Source: Anodontia alba (Eukaryota; Mollusca; Bivalvia; Lucinida; Lucinidae). Taken from it: a stretch of 64,000 nucleotides of DNA. The stretch's first letter is position 1. The number at the start of each line of letters is the position of its first letter. Below are positions 44,838 to 56,021 of this stretch, one piece after another. The stretch covers positions 128,239,555 to 128,303,554 of the forward strand of contig OZ024821.1 in assembly GCA_964016985.1 (NCBI GenBank). The letters run 5' to 3'. The translations under genes and the position numbers were made by a program. The notes beneath the pieces were generated by a model. The model had not been told where the DNA came from and did not search any database. It was given only the letters and a program-made list of their open reading frames with translations.

Positions 44838-46752
44838 TTAACCCTTCAAGTGCCAAGCAAAATTCGTAAAAGAAGACATTCTAATCTTTTTTTTTTTTCC
44901 AGTAAATAAGTCTTGACATTTCATGCAAATGGTGCTTAGAAAGATTTCTATTCTTTGAAAAATAAAATAAACAAGAATATCGGTGAAACCGATGGATGCT
45001 CCCCGAACATGCAATAGTCGGAACAGGAAACATTATCCTAGATAAAGAGCGGTATACTGTGTATACTCACTGTACTTCAAAATGGAGTATCACAAAACCT
45101 GTTGGTGGACAGATAAGCTTGCCTGAAGGCACTGTCATACAAACATCAGCAACATAAAAGTTGGAATAAATGAAAGGAATAAATCTAGGCACTAGAGCAA
45201 AAACAAAGTTTTTCTAAAAATAGCCACAGTGACCTTGACCTTGAGCCCAGGACCCTGAATGTCAAACATGCTCAAGATATTATCATACCCAACATTTGTT
45301 TGAAGTTATATCAAAATCCATCAATAAATGTAGGCACTAGAGTGTTGACAAATTCTTTTCTAAAAATAGCCAGTGACCTTACACTGCAGCTTTAAACAAA
45401 GTAGCATGACTCTGTGACATATCATCTAACCAGAAAGATTGAACAATATGCACATCCCCTATTGCTGCTTAAGATTCCATTAAAATTTCGTTGAATTTCT
45501 GCCAGTATTTGCTAAGAATTTGCGTGGACACGAACAGTACCCTATATATTCATGCAGAACTCATCAAAGGGCAATAACTCTTGGAAAAATCATCGAACCA
45601 GAACACGCAGGTGAATGTCGAACATGCTCAAGATATTTAAAAGCTGCAGTGACCTTGACATTGAGCCCAGGACACTGGAAATTGAAATTGCTTGAGATGT
45701 TATCATACTCAACATTTTTGTGAAATTATATTAAAATCCATCAATAAATCTAGGCACTAGAGCAAAAACAAAGTTTTTCTAAAAATAGCCACAGTGACCT
45801 TGACCTTGAGCCCAGGACCCTGAATGTCAAACATGCTCAAGATATTATCATACCCAACATTTGTTTGAAGTTATATCAAAATCCATCAATAAATGTAGGC
45901 ACTAGAGTGTTGACAAATTCTTTTCTAAAAATAGCCAGTGACCTTACACTGCAGCTTTAAACAAAGTAGCATGACTCTGTGACAAATCATCTAACCAGAA
46001 AGATTGAACAATATGCGCATCCCCTATTGCTGCTTAAGATTCCATTAAAATTTCGTTGAATTTCTGCCAGTATTTGCTAAGAATTTGCGTGGACACGAAC
46101 AGTACCCTATATATTCATGCAGAACTCATCAAAGGGCAATAACTCTTGGAAAAATCATCGAACCAGAACACGCAGGTGATATGCACCTCCACCTTCCATA
46201 CTTAATATTCCCATGAAGTTTCAATGAAATCCGACTAGTAGTTTCCGAGAATTCGCGTGGACACGAACAGTACCCTATATATTCATGCAGAACTCATCAA
46301 AGGGCAATAACTCTTGGAAAAATCATCGAACCAGAACACGCAGGTGATATGCACATCCACCTTCCATACTTAATATTCCCATGAAGTTTCAATGAAATCC
46401 GACTAGTAGTTTCCGAGAATTCGCGTGGACACGAACAGTACCCTATATATTCATGCAGAACTCATCAAAGGGCAATAACTCTTGGAAAAATCATCGAACC
46501 AGAACACGCAGGTGATATGCGCATCCACCTTTGATACTTAATATTCCCATGAAGTTTCATTGAAATCCGACAAGCAGTTTCCGAGAATTTGCGTGGACAA
46601 GAGCGGGACGGACGCACGGACGCACGGACACACGGACGTACGGACGCACGGACGCACGGACGAAGCGGCGACTATATGCTCCCCCGAAATTCTTCGGGGA
46701 GCATAATAAAAATGTTGACTGCTGCAGTCGTAATTGGTGCTTTAAGGGTTAA
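44838..46752. mobile_element. MITE family B split by a 1.7-kb element
   Basis: TTAACCCTTCAAGTGCCAAG at the left and ATTGGTGCTTTAAGGGTTAA at the right. The insert 44966-46711 lies in the A-rich part of the right arm. Confidence 0.78.
44966..46711 (+). mobile_element. Long tandem-core element nested in family B MITE
   Basis: Leader ACAAGAATATCGGTGAAACC (hairpin ATCGGTgaaACCGAT) then GATGCTCCCCGAAC. The core has a duplicated ~560-bp block (from 45191 and 45756) and four units of about 175 bp (CGTGGACACGAACAGTACCC). A GGACGCACGGAC tract (46600-46665) follows, then the 3' hairpin ATGCTCCCCCGAA...TTCGGGGAGCATAATAAA. It splits the family B MITE 44838-46752. Confidence 0.82.
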
Positions 46753-46927
46753 CTGTTCTTTCTGTGAAGAAACTTTTAGTTTGAAAAAAAAAAGAGTAAA
46801 AATAATAGACTATAAAATACATCTATGTACCTTTAACAGGGTAGGGATTTTTTGCCTACCTTTTTTATACTGGATCTAGTGGAAGAGGTCTGGTGAACTG
46901 AAGGTGTCAAAGATGACATCTTGCTAC

Positions 46928-47082
46928 TTAACATTTAGCATGCTCGGTAAAAATTTCAGCAGATGGCAATTTGAAAAATTTCTGTTATCTTTTAAATAAA
47001 ATAGACTATTTTCTGGGAAAGATAAGAAAAATAACAGCAATTTGTCGTCTGCTGAATTTGCCAAGAGAGTGGTAAACATTAA
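46928..47082. mobile_element. MITE family C copy
   Basis: TTAACATTTAGCATGCTCGG to AGAGAGTGGTAAACATTAA with a central deletion. It ends 39 bp from the PH exon donor at 47121. Confidence 0.75.
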
Positions 47083-47120
47083 AAGAATGCGATGTAATTC
47101 CCAATAACTGTCATACTTAC

Positions 47121-47301
47121 AAGACAACAAACTGGTTTTGATTTTCAAGATCAAGTGAGATGGCAGCACCGTTTACGTCAATGTGACCTTGAGAAGATCG
47201 CTGCTTGTGCACATCTTCCTCTGACTTGTAGTAGTGCAGCTGGCACTTGCTCTCTTCCAGGACACACCATACTTTACGCTTTGTTATCAAACGACCAAGA
47301 G
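47121..47301 (-). CDS. Exon, N-terminal part of PH domain (TBC1D2-like gene)
   Basis: Internal exon of a host gene. On the minus strand it follows a pyrimidine-rich tract ending TTTCAG and stops before GTAAGTATG. Its 181 bases start with two bases of a split codon and end with two. The product includes KRKVWCVLEESKCQLHYYKS and then GHIDV. This is the beta2-beta4 part of a pleckstrin-homology domain, with the conserved Trp and the YYKS strand. Family knowledge: TBC1D2/TBC1D2B PH domains have a very similar W..-KC.L.Y(Y/F)KS-GHID pattern. PH domains bind membranes or proteins; TBC1D2 proteins are Rab GAPs. The first PH strand must be in an upstream exon that I could not find. The exon is real with good confidence; the exact paralogue is inference. 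Confidence 0.8.
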
Positions 47302-47490
47302 CTGAAATGAAAGAATCACAGGCTTTCTTGTTTAACCATTACATCATATTTTGTGTGTTTTGATCAAATGACCAAGAGCTGAAATATAAGAATCACAGGC
47401 TTTCTTGTTGAACCCGTACACCATACTTTATTTGTTGTTATCAAACGACCAATAGCTGAATTATATGAATCACAGTCTTTCTTGTTTGGG

Positions 47491-47703
47491 TTAACCCTTC
47501 TCTTGCTGAACATGACATGCCCTGTCTTAGCAAACAGTGTAGATCCAGATCAGTTGGCTTCTGAAGAAGCCAACTGATCTGGATCTGCACTGTTTGTCAT
47601 TAAATATGTGAATTTCTATCAAAAACCTGGATCAAGTAATCTGATTGGCTGGAAATTAGAAGTGGGCGTAGCATCTTAATTTATTCAGCATGACAAGGGT
47701 TAA
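47491..47703 (+). mobile_element. MITE family A, copy 9
   Basis: TTAACCCTTCTCTTGCTGAA to CATGACAAGGGTTAA, close to the copy at 12579. It lies 190 bp upstream of the PH exon. Confidence 0.88.
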
Positions 47704-47879
47704 TATAACATACAAACAAAGTTGACTACATACAAAGGATTAGAATGAAAGCAAGGCTTATAAAGTTCTTAAAGTTTCCTTAATATAGTTCCTTATTCCT
47801 TGTCACTGTGCACCAAATGGTGCAAGATTTAAAAAAATCTCTTTGAACGGTGATCTTATATGACTTTTTGTTATAAGTC

Positions 47880-48411
47880 TTATACATGTATATAGCCCTG
47901 GGGCAGGGGTGAATAAGCCCTGGGGGCAGAATTTCAATGTCAACAAATAGCTTTTGTCATTGTGACCCACTGATGCAGGTTTCATAACAGTCTAGGATAG
48001 TTCCTAAAAATCCATTGTTTTCAGGTTTTCCCATACAAAAACTACAAGGAGCCAACTTTGAATTTGCAATAAAATAGGTCAAGGTCAACCCAGGCTCATC
48101 ATATGAACAAACTATGATGGGCCCATGTCCCCAATGCTGTATACAAAGTCCCATGGCCACTGCCCATTGGCTCTGGAGAAGCAAAGTTTTAAAGGGTTTT
48201 CCTCGCAGCCATCTTTGTCAAGTGACCTAGACCCTGTGAACAAACTTTAGTTCCTCTGACTCATGGAGGCTTCAATTGGCCCAGTGACTTCAGAGAAGAT
48301 GTTTGAAAATGTTGATGACAACAATGGCAACCATACCAGCCTGCTAACCATGCCAGCCTGCTTATACAGTAAGCTCACCTATGAGCCTAAAGACTCAGGT
48401 GAGCTAAAAAC
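47880..48411 (+). mobile_element. Tandem-core element G, diverged copy
   Basis: G-like text (CATACAAAAACTACAAGGAG, CTCTGGAGAAGCAAAGTTTT, TTGGCCCAGTGACTTCAGAG) and the 3' end GACTCAGGTGAGCTAAAA. The hairpin's first arm is weak. Confidence 0.55.
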
Positions 48412-48426
48412 ACCAGACTTTCTTGT

Positions 48427-48593
48427 TTAAAGCTAAGCACTCAGGAATAAATTTTCAGCAGACAACATACTGAAATAGTTTCTTATTTTTCCCAGAAAAC
48501 GGGATTTGATGTTTCATGCAAACTGAGACAATTTGCTTGAAATGTCCCTGTTTTCTAGGAAATGTTAGAACAATACAATCACTTCATCATTAA
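48427..48593. mobile_element. MITE family C, start of second train
   Basis: TTAAAGCTAAGCACTCAGGA, arms TTTCCCAGAAAACGGGATTT...CCCTGTTTTCTAGG. Ends at a TTAA shared with the next copy. Confidence 0.68.
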
Positions 48594-48781
48594 ACCCTTA
48601 AAGTACTAATCACAACTGCAGCAGATGACATTCTAATGTTTTTTCATTATTATTTTTCAGAGCAAATAAGACTTGAAATTCCATGTGAATCATCTGCTTC
48701 GATTCACAGGAAATGTCCAGTCTTATTTTCTCTAATATAAAAAACATTTTAGATTGTCCCTTCTGCTATAATCTTACTTAA
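48590..48781. mobile_element. MITE family B in second train
   Basis: TTAAACCCTTAAAGTACTAA to ATAATCTTACTTAA. Arms AATAAGACTTGAAATTCCAT and inverse. TTAA is shared on both sides. Confidence 0.72.
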
Positions 48782-48966
48782 AGGGCCAATCACATTTGCA
48801 GCAGACAACATATTGATTTTTTTGGAAAAAAGGCTTGACACTTCAGGTGAATCATCCTAGCAGATGGTTCACATGAAATGTCAAGTTTTATTTTCTCTTA
48901 AAAATAATAATAATAAAAAACATTTAAGAATGTCTGCTACAATTTTGTTTGGCACTTTAAGGAGTA
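48778..48966. mobile_element. MITE family B, end of second train
   Basis: TTAAAGGGCCAATCACATTT to TTGGCACTTTAAGGAGTAA. Arms GGTGAATCATCCTAGCAGAT. Confidence 0.7.
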
Positions 48967-49202
48967 AAGAACTGATACAGTTCTATAGGAGATCACTATG
49001 ACCTTGAACAAGTAGCACTTGACTTGAAGTTATAACAAAGAAGGCAAAGGCCCCCACAGACAGTGCAGATGCACTGACAGATCTGGGTATTAAGTCCCCA
49101 TGTACCCTCAAGACACATTTTCACATAATTGTGAAAAAAGCTCAGTAGATTTTGGCACAAGCTGTTTATCAGAAACCCAGATCAGCCAGGTAAGGAAGCT
49201 TC

Positions 49203-49986
49203 AAGTAATAATCACAATGGCAGTTTTTTTTTTTTTGTTTTTTTTTTGTAATTTTCAGAGACAATTCACATGAAATGCCAAGTCTTATTTCCTCTAAAAA
49301 TAACATATAAAACTAGACAAATGTCCAAAGTACACACATGCCCCTGCCCTTAAGGCAACAACATCTGGATGGATAAATTTCAAAACTATTTCCAATTGCT
49401 CAATCTGATCTCTCATACATTTTGACTCCTAGCCCCACCCCAGGGCATGACCCATGGACAAAACTTGCACAGAGTCGAAGGTTTTGGTCTGGGTTCCAAA
49501 TTCCAACTTCCTGAAAAAAAAGGTATCCAAGTTACAACCTCCAAGAGAAATGAGGACATAAATGCCAATGTAAATTTGTGTAAACTTAAGTCCATTATAC
49601 ATTTGGAACCCTAGCCCCACCTAACCACAAGACTCAGGGGCAACTTTAGCATAGAGTTAAAGTAGCATACCAAATTTCAACTTCCTAGCATAGAAGATAC
49701 CAAAGTTGTGACCTCCAAGAGAAATGTGGAAAGAAATAAGCTTACCAAATTTCAACTTCCTAGCATAAAAGTTATGACCTCCAAGAGAAACAGGGACATA
49801 AATGTCAATGTAAATTTGAATGTAAAAAACATTTGTTAGACCGGTTATGAACGTGATACATGCACTTACGGATGGATGTAACATCACAGCGAAACGCTCT
49901 ATGTCCCACTGTTGCCTTCATCACATGGGGACATAGAAATTTAGACTGTTGTCTGCTACAATTTTACTTAGCACTTTAAGGATTAA
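49203..49986. mobile_element. MITE family B split by element 49310-49945
   Basis: Left arm GACAATTCACATGAAATGCC; right end ACTGTTGTCTGCTACAATTT to GCACTTTAAGGATTAA. The left terminus is worn away. Confidence 0.6.
49310..49945 (+). mobile_element. Tandem-core element nested in family B MITE
   Basis: Leader ACTAGACAAATGTCCAAAGT then ACATGCCCCTGCC. The core has repeats CCAAATTTCAACTTCCTAGC (49499-49770) and GACCTCCAAGAGAAA. The 3' hairpin is TATGTCCC...GGGGACATAGAAA (49901-49937). The host B arms are at 49203-49309 and 49946-49986. Confidence 0.68.
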
Positions 49987-50512
49987 TATATCTGATGGTT
50001 CTATAAGAGGACAAAAAAAATGGCTTGATCAGACTGTGCAGATGCACCTGCTGTCTGGGTCTTTGCTGTCCACATCAGCATAAGGCACATTTTCACATGG
50101 CTGGACTCAGCTGGTTTTGGCACAAGCGGATATTTGTCAGAAACATTAATGACGACAAATGTTAATTTACTGAAATAATTGTCCACTTCAGCTTTGTATG
50201 ACCACAATAGTAGAGGCTAACAAGTGTCAATGACAAGGAAATAGCTAATGCCATTAGAAGTGCATCTCTGGAAAATGTACCTTCGGCCAAAAAAAAAAAA
50301 AAAAAAAAAAGACAGCTATCCAAATGGTTCTCACATAATACATTTCTTTTTCAACCTGTGAAACACATTAACAGTTGAGGTTTCTCATTTAGTACTTTTA
50401 GTGAAATTGCAATCCAGATCCCAGATGTATAAAGAATCTGGTCCCCTTGAGAGCATTCTTTTTTCTTTTGAAATAGACCCCTTTTTTAAGAAAGGACAGC
50501 ATATAGGAAAGC

Positions 50513-50655
50513 AAACAGGGCCCAGCTGTTCAAAACTTTAACAAGTTAGCTAATGTGACATTAAATTTCTATCTTGAAATATGGCAAATACATTGATATT
50601 TTTTTTGCTGAATAAAAAGTGCGTAGCTTTTGCTATCTAACAAGGGCCAGGGCTT
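50513..50655. mobile_element. MITE family K fragment
   Basis: CAGGGCCCAGCTGTTCAAAA and AGTGCGTAGCTTTTGCTAT; the right half is missing. Confidence 0.55.
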
Positions 50656-52136
50656 GATCACAGTGACATAGCCACTGCAGATATGCAGACGTTATGCAAC
50701 ATTTTTCCAATCCTATAATTGCAACTATTGAAAGGATCATCATTTAAGCAGTTCCAAGTTTTGAAGTAGAATATATGGGCATGACAGTCAATGGAGAGAA
50801 CTCATTTGAACAAACTCTCAATCACATTTCAACAAATGGATCAATGTGAAATTTGGTGGAAATTGGCTAAGTGGTTTCTGAAGAGTTGTTTAACATGGTT
50901 TTATACATGTAAACAGCACAGGGGCAGGGAAATATAATAAGCGTAAAAAAGATTGCCTTTGGAAACAAAAAACTCACTACGGATTAGAAAATGGGAGTCT
51001 CGGTTTTATTGAATCTTCATAAGCAGTAATGAAGTTTGAAACACAGCTTACTGTGGTTTTGGAGGAGCTGTCATTTAAAAAATTCATTTTTTTTTTAATT
51101 TAATGTTGCCATGGCAACCAAACAAAATTGTCACTGGTCATAAAACACAAAAATTGGGTAGACAATCATCCAATGATCATAACTGCCAAATATGGTTCAC
51201 ATCACTTCAATGGTTATGGATAAAATACAATTTAACCATTTTCTCATATAATTCTATGGGAGTTTTCTGTTGCCATAGCAACCAAACCAAGAGGCAGATT
51301 GGCAGACTTTTAGCTATTTTCAATTGCCCTTACCCATTTAACATTTGTACCAAATTAGATTACTGCTTCAGTGGTTTTGAAGGAGAAGTCATTAAAAACA
51401 AACCTTTTTTTTTAATTTGATGTTGCCATGGAAACCAAACAAAATGGCCACTGGTTATAAAACCAACAAACTGGATAGACAATCATCAAGTGATCGTAAC
51501 TGCCAATGTGGTTCACATCACTTTACTGCTTATGAAGAAAATGCAATTTAACCATTTTTCCTTTATAAGTCTATGGGAGCTTTCTGTTGCCATGGCAACC
51601 AAACCAAGAGACAGATCACCATCATTTTAGCTATTATGAATTGTCTTTATCCAAGCAACATTTGTACAAAATTAGAGCTTACTGCTTCAGTGGTTTTTGA
51701 GGAGATGTCATTTAAAAAAATTCTTTTTTAAACTTCAATGTTGTCATGGCAACCAAACAAAATGTCCATTGGTCATAAAACACATAAACTGGGTAGACAA
51801 TCATCCAATGATCATAACTGCCAAATATGGTTCACATCACCTCACTGGTTATCGAGAAAATGCATTTAACCAATTTCCCATTACAAGTCTATGGGAGCTT
51901 TCTGTTGCCATGGCAACCAAACCAAGAGGCAGATCACCATAATTTTAGCTATTTTTAAAAGGCCCCTGTCCAAGCAACATTCTTACCAAGTTTGGGACAA
52001 ATCTCTTCAATGGCTTTGGAGGAGTTGTCATTTGAAAGTGTTAACAGATGGATGGACAACCGGATGGACGGACGGATGGACAACGGACAAAAAGCGATCC
52101 CTATAGCTCATCCTGAGCATAGCTCAGGTGAGCTAA
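50645..52136 (+). mobile_element. Tandem-core element G-related, copy 3
   Basis: Three units of about 318 bp starting near ATGTTGCCATGGCAACCAAA (51102, 51420, 51738). A GGATGGACGG tract (52050-52085) follows, then the same 3' hairpin as the G copies at 1954 and 26091. The core differs from them, so ends and core have been recombined. Short palindromes TTGCCATGGCAA occur twice per unit. Confidence 0.78.
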
Positions 52137-52317
52137 AAATACCTTAGCTACAACAGTTAATGGGTTTGTCATTAACTAAGCTAACCCTGCTTTGAATTAG
52201 GCCGAGTATTCATCATGTTTCTGTAGATAAATAGGAAATCTCCATAAAAACATATACTGCGGATATTTATTGGAACTGTCTCGCACAGTGGTGGCTACCA
52301 TATTAAATTTTATCTTG

Positions 52318-52630
52318 TGTGTTTGTTTGTGTTGAGATTTTACAGCCCAGTCAACCTAATGGGGTCATATCGAGCGCAGTCAGTTTACCTAACCACACTG
52401 TTACTGGACATGCAGGCTTAGTCCTCTAAGCAGTTAACCAGTATTGCGCACATTCTTTTGCCAGAAACTGACAACTGCCCTTCTTAAATCAGCTGAAGGG
52501 AGAGAATGACAATAGTAAATATTTCATGATCATTCTCCATGGAAGAATGTTGCCTAACCTGTGGCAGTTGAACCCGCAACCTCTTGATCACCAGTCGGAC
52601 ACGCATCCTACAGAGCCACTGAGGCCAGCA
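52318..52630 (-). mobile_element. tRNA-derived SINE, near full length
   Basis: Minus-strand copy with head (A box GTGGCTCTGTAGG, B box GGGTTCAACTGCC-like) at about 52555-52628 and tail GTTTGTTTGTGTTGAG at 52320. No clear target duplication is seen. A family L MITE begins directly at its head end. Confidence 0.82.
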
Positions 52631-52842
52631 TTTACCCAAAGTATTTGGACCATACTTCAACTCCATACCATACTTCTTCTAAAAATTGAACAAGTACAAT
52701 TCACTACCCGATGTTGTGTCTAAAAATTGCTGGATGAGTGGCAAACAGTGTAGACCCTGATGAGACGCTTTGTTCTGCAGTATCTGGGTCTACACTGTTT
52801 GCTTGGGCCCATCTGTCCGAATACATATGGTGAATACGGAAA
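52629..52842. mobile_element. MITE family L copy
   Basis: AGCATTTACCCAAAGTATTT to ATACATATGGTGAATACGG; internal text nearly identical to the copy at 11497 (CACTACCCGATGTTGTGTCT). Confidence 0.8.
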
Positions 52843-52916
52843 TAAGTGTCAGTGACAAGGAAACAGCCCATGCTATTGTAAGTCCATTTCTCAAAAATGT
52901 ACCTAACACCCCAGTC

Positions 52917-53130
52917 TTAACCCTTGTCCTGCTGAACCTGGATATGCCCTGCCTTTGCAAACAGTGTAAATCCAGATCAGTTGGCTTCTGAAGAAGCCAA
53001 CTCAACTGGATCTGGACTATTTGCCATTCAGTATTTGAACTTGTATCAACAACCTGGATCAAGTAATCTGACTGGCTGAAAATTAGAAGTGGGCATGGCA
53101 TCTTAATTTATTCAGTAGGACAAGGATTAA
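52917..53130 (+). mobile_element. MITE family A, copy 10
   Basis: TTAACCCTTGTCCTGCTGAA to GTAGGACAAGGATTAA. Palindrome slightly broken (CCAACTCAACTGG). Confidence 0.87.
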
Positions 53131-53911
53131 GGGGATAGAGGATATTTATTCTTTTGCTGTGAATACCATAAATATTGTCATCGAGTGAAATGAAAACATC
53201 AGTATTTTCATGAATGCGAAGCACGAGTGAAAATTAGAATGAAAATTTCTATGGTATTCACTGAAAAAGAGTAAATTTTCTTTTTATTTTATTGTTTACA
53301 CGTCAATGTGCGTTTCTGACGTCATAAGTAACGTCACCAAACAAAACATGAACGTCATGGCGTCGACGCTCAGTGCTTAACATGTGAAACGCTGGAGAGA
53401 CAAAAACAAAAAGTTTCGGCGAATCAAAATAATTTTGATACCAAAATGTTCCTTACATTCTAACTAAGAAAATGCACACCAACTCTTGATAGTTTAGTTG
53501 AGAAACAAAGAAGTTAGAGGTGTTCAAAAATCTGAAGTGGAGGTAACATCCACTTCTGAAACAGTGAAGAAAACCGACGTCGTCCAAAGCGAGGAATGAA
53601 AATATAAATCGTATCAGTCACTATAGTAAAATGATACGATATCAATTCACTAGTGATTGATACCACTTTTATTTTCATCAGATATACACTGATTTCACCG
53701 CTAACAATAAAATAAATTGGATATACTTTATGGAGAGAAAACCTTAACAGTCCTGTTTGCCATGAACTCTCATCCTTATTACATATCAGTGATTTAATCT
53801 AAGATACATGCTTTTCTGCTTTTGTTTCACCAATTCGAATTAGGGAGCCTCCATGCAAGACTTACAATTATTTTGTAATTTTTACAATATTTGAACCCAG
53901 GCATCAATAAA
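53131..53911. other. Inverted-repeat region with CRE sites
   Basis: GAATACCATAAATATTG and TTTCTATGGTATTCACTG are partly complementary (53141-53270), as in a MITE. TGACGTCA near 53308 and AACGTCACC follow. No open reading frame of note. Confidence 0.4.
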
Positions 53912-54121
53912 TTAGCCCAATGAAATCTGGAAACTGCAAACAGTACAGACCCAGATCAGACACTGCAGAATCAGGGTCTGATCAGGGTCTTCACTGTTTG
54001 CAAATAGTTCAACCATTTTTCTCTAGGAATATCTATATCACACAACCTGACATACCTAAAATCGAAATAGAATCTTCCGATATGTTGTGAGGGAGATTTC
54101 ATTCAGTCTACAATGGGTTAA
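53912..54121. mobile_element. MITE family H, reverse copy
   Basis: ATTAGCCCAATGAAATCTGG to TTCAGTCTACAATGGGTTAA. Palindrome GCAAACAGTACAGACCCAGA...TCTTCACTGTTTGC. Confidence 0.78.
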
Positions 54122-54174
54122 TCAATTTAAACCCCCTCATAGTTTTTACAACCAACCGCTCTAAGGCAGTGGTG

Positions 54175-54420
54175 TTGTTTGTTCTTTGTGTGGCCTTGTG
54201 GCTGCTCACTGTGGGGCTTTTTGTTGTTGTTTTTTTTTTTTTTTTTTTCATATTTTGTTCTGTTTGTTTTTATTGTTATGTTGGTGGGTCCTGTCTGGTA
54301 TTGTGATGACCTCCAGTTGTTGGGGAAGAGGGAGCTGGCTACTTTGCTTTTTAGTGATAGGCTATATTCTGTGATTGTGGCTCTTCTGGACATTTTCAAA
54401 ATCATTTTGCCTCTCTCTTG
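54175..54420. repeat. Repeat M, uninterrupted copy
   Basis: TGTTTGTTCTTTGTGTGGCC to GACATTTTCAAAATCATTTT, with a T22-like run inside. It defines the empty site for the copy at 12833. Confidence 0.65.
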
Positions 54421-55632
54421 AAAAAGCGTCTATTCTAAAAGAAAGAATTTGCTTCCCATGGCAGCACACCTTACTACTGTAAAAATTACAGTGTTATTTT
54501 CTATATGTATCTTAATACAAACTGTCCTTATCAGTACTCTCAGTGCTTTGATTTCATAATAATTTATAAAGTTCTGTAATACTAATGACACATCATGCAA
54601 GAGATAATATGAATTTAATAGGTGCTACCTATATCTGTGCGTCCAAATTATCATCACATGCTTCACAGGTGGGTTGGCCAGATCTAAATGAATTTGGTTT
54701 CAGACTACACTTGACTGCTGAATCCATTGCATGAATTGCAATATATCATCCAAGTCAACAATATATCAGTAGTTTAGAGACACTGCCTCCAAATTTTCGG
54801 GACTTTTACCCAACCCGATCACATGAATTTGGGTCCTGCTTAGTTACTAGCAGCTCTGCCATGGAGGCTTTAGGCAGCCCATCTATTTCGCTGGCCCCAA
54901 TGGGCGGTGGCCATGCTTTCCGAATACCGAAAACTAGTGTATGCCAATGGCAGGTACAACGACAATACACTTTCGTGCGCTTACCTGAAATCCATTTTAC
55001 TGCTTAAGGACTTTTTCTAAAGGTTTTTGACTGCTTGTGTGTTTTTAACTTTGTTTCTTTTTGGTCTTGTTTTTCTTTCTTTCTTTTTTTTTTTTTTTTT
55101 TGCAAGTCTACATATTATTTATGAAAAGCAGAAAAGAAAAAAAAAAATAACAATAAAAATAACAACAATTTATGAACTGGTCAAGCAAACACATTACTGT
55201 GTCGGAGTTTCTACAGATTATCAAGCATTATCTATGTGTTATCTAAAAATCTACATCAAAGAATACCATATGCACTCAACAAATCATGCTTAGTTTGTAA
55301 ATAGACGGATAACGGATAGAAATAAAATTCGAAGTGGAGACAAATTCAAAATGGCGGCGATCACAAATTTTGTGGGCTGACGTCATGTCTCCTGATTCAA
55401 CCCCTTGCAATTGGAATACTTGGTGTTATTGGCTGTTTTGTTGCTATTATCAGCACGGCTGCTGTGTCAACAGCCTCTGCCAAATCACAGAATGCTTATT
55501 GTTTTTTCAAAATAAGCAACAATCCACCCAAGCATTTGTTGGACCATCACAGTTTTGGTCACATACATCACTGGTCACATAGTTAGTCTACAGTAGTGTG
55601 TCTTCACGCCAAACCACTTCGCTGTTCGGGCT
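54421..55632. other. No gene established; promoter-like motifs
   Basis: CpG is higher than elsewhere at 54820-54990. AAAATGGCGGC (YY1-like) at 55349 and TGACGTCA at 55378 could be a promoter or transposon debris. No exon could be joined to the host gene. Confidence 0.35.
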
Positions 55633-55943
55633 TTGTTTTGTTTGTTTGTGTTGAGGTTTTACTGCCCAGTCAACCCAATAGGGTCATGTCGAGGGTGGTC
55701 AGTTTACCTAACCACACGTTTACTGGGCAGGCTTAGTCCTCTAAGCGGTTAACCAGTATTGTGCACATTCTTTCACCAGAAACTGACAACTGCCCTTCTT
55801 GAATCAGCGGAAGGGAGAGAATGACTGTAGAAAATATTTCATGACCAATCTCCACAAAAGAATGTTGCCAACCTTGTCGGGGGTTGAACCCAGGACCTCC
55901 TGGTCTCCAGTCGGACAGCGCATCCAACTGAGCCACCGAGGCC
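55633..55943 (-). mobile_element. tRNA-derived SINE, full length
   Basis: Minus-strand copy, 311 bp. The tRNA-like head lies at about 55870-55943 (A box TGGCTCAGTTGG, B box GGGTTCAACCC) and the 3' tail is ACAAACAAA-like. It is flanked by a 14-bp duplication with one mismatch: TCGCTGTTCGGGCT at 55619-55632 and TCACTGTTCGGGCT at 55944-55957. Confidence 0.9.
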
Positions 55944-56021
55944 TCACTGTTCGGGCTGGACGCACTTATAATATAGGAGCTTGTTTTCTTGGAAACTATC
56001 AAAAAATAAAACTGCAAGCCA

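Noticed and set aside
54127..54421. Hydrophobic Phe/Leu-rich frames of 62-92 codons
   Set aside because: They come from a poly-T run in repeat M.
54974..54997. ATGGATTTCAG before GTAAGCG on the minus strand, a possible start exon
   Set aside because: It leaves two bases of a codon where the PH exon requires one, and it is only 11 bases.
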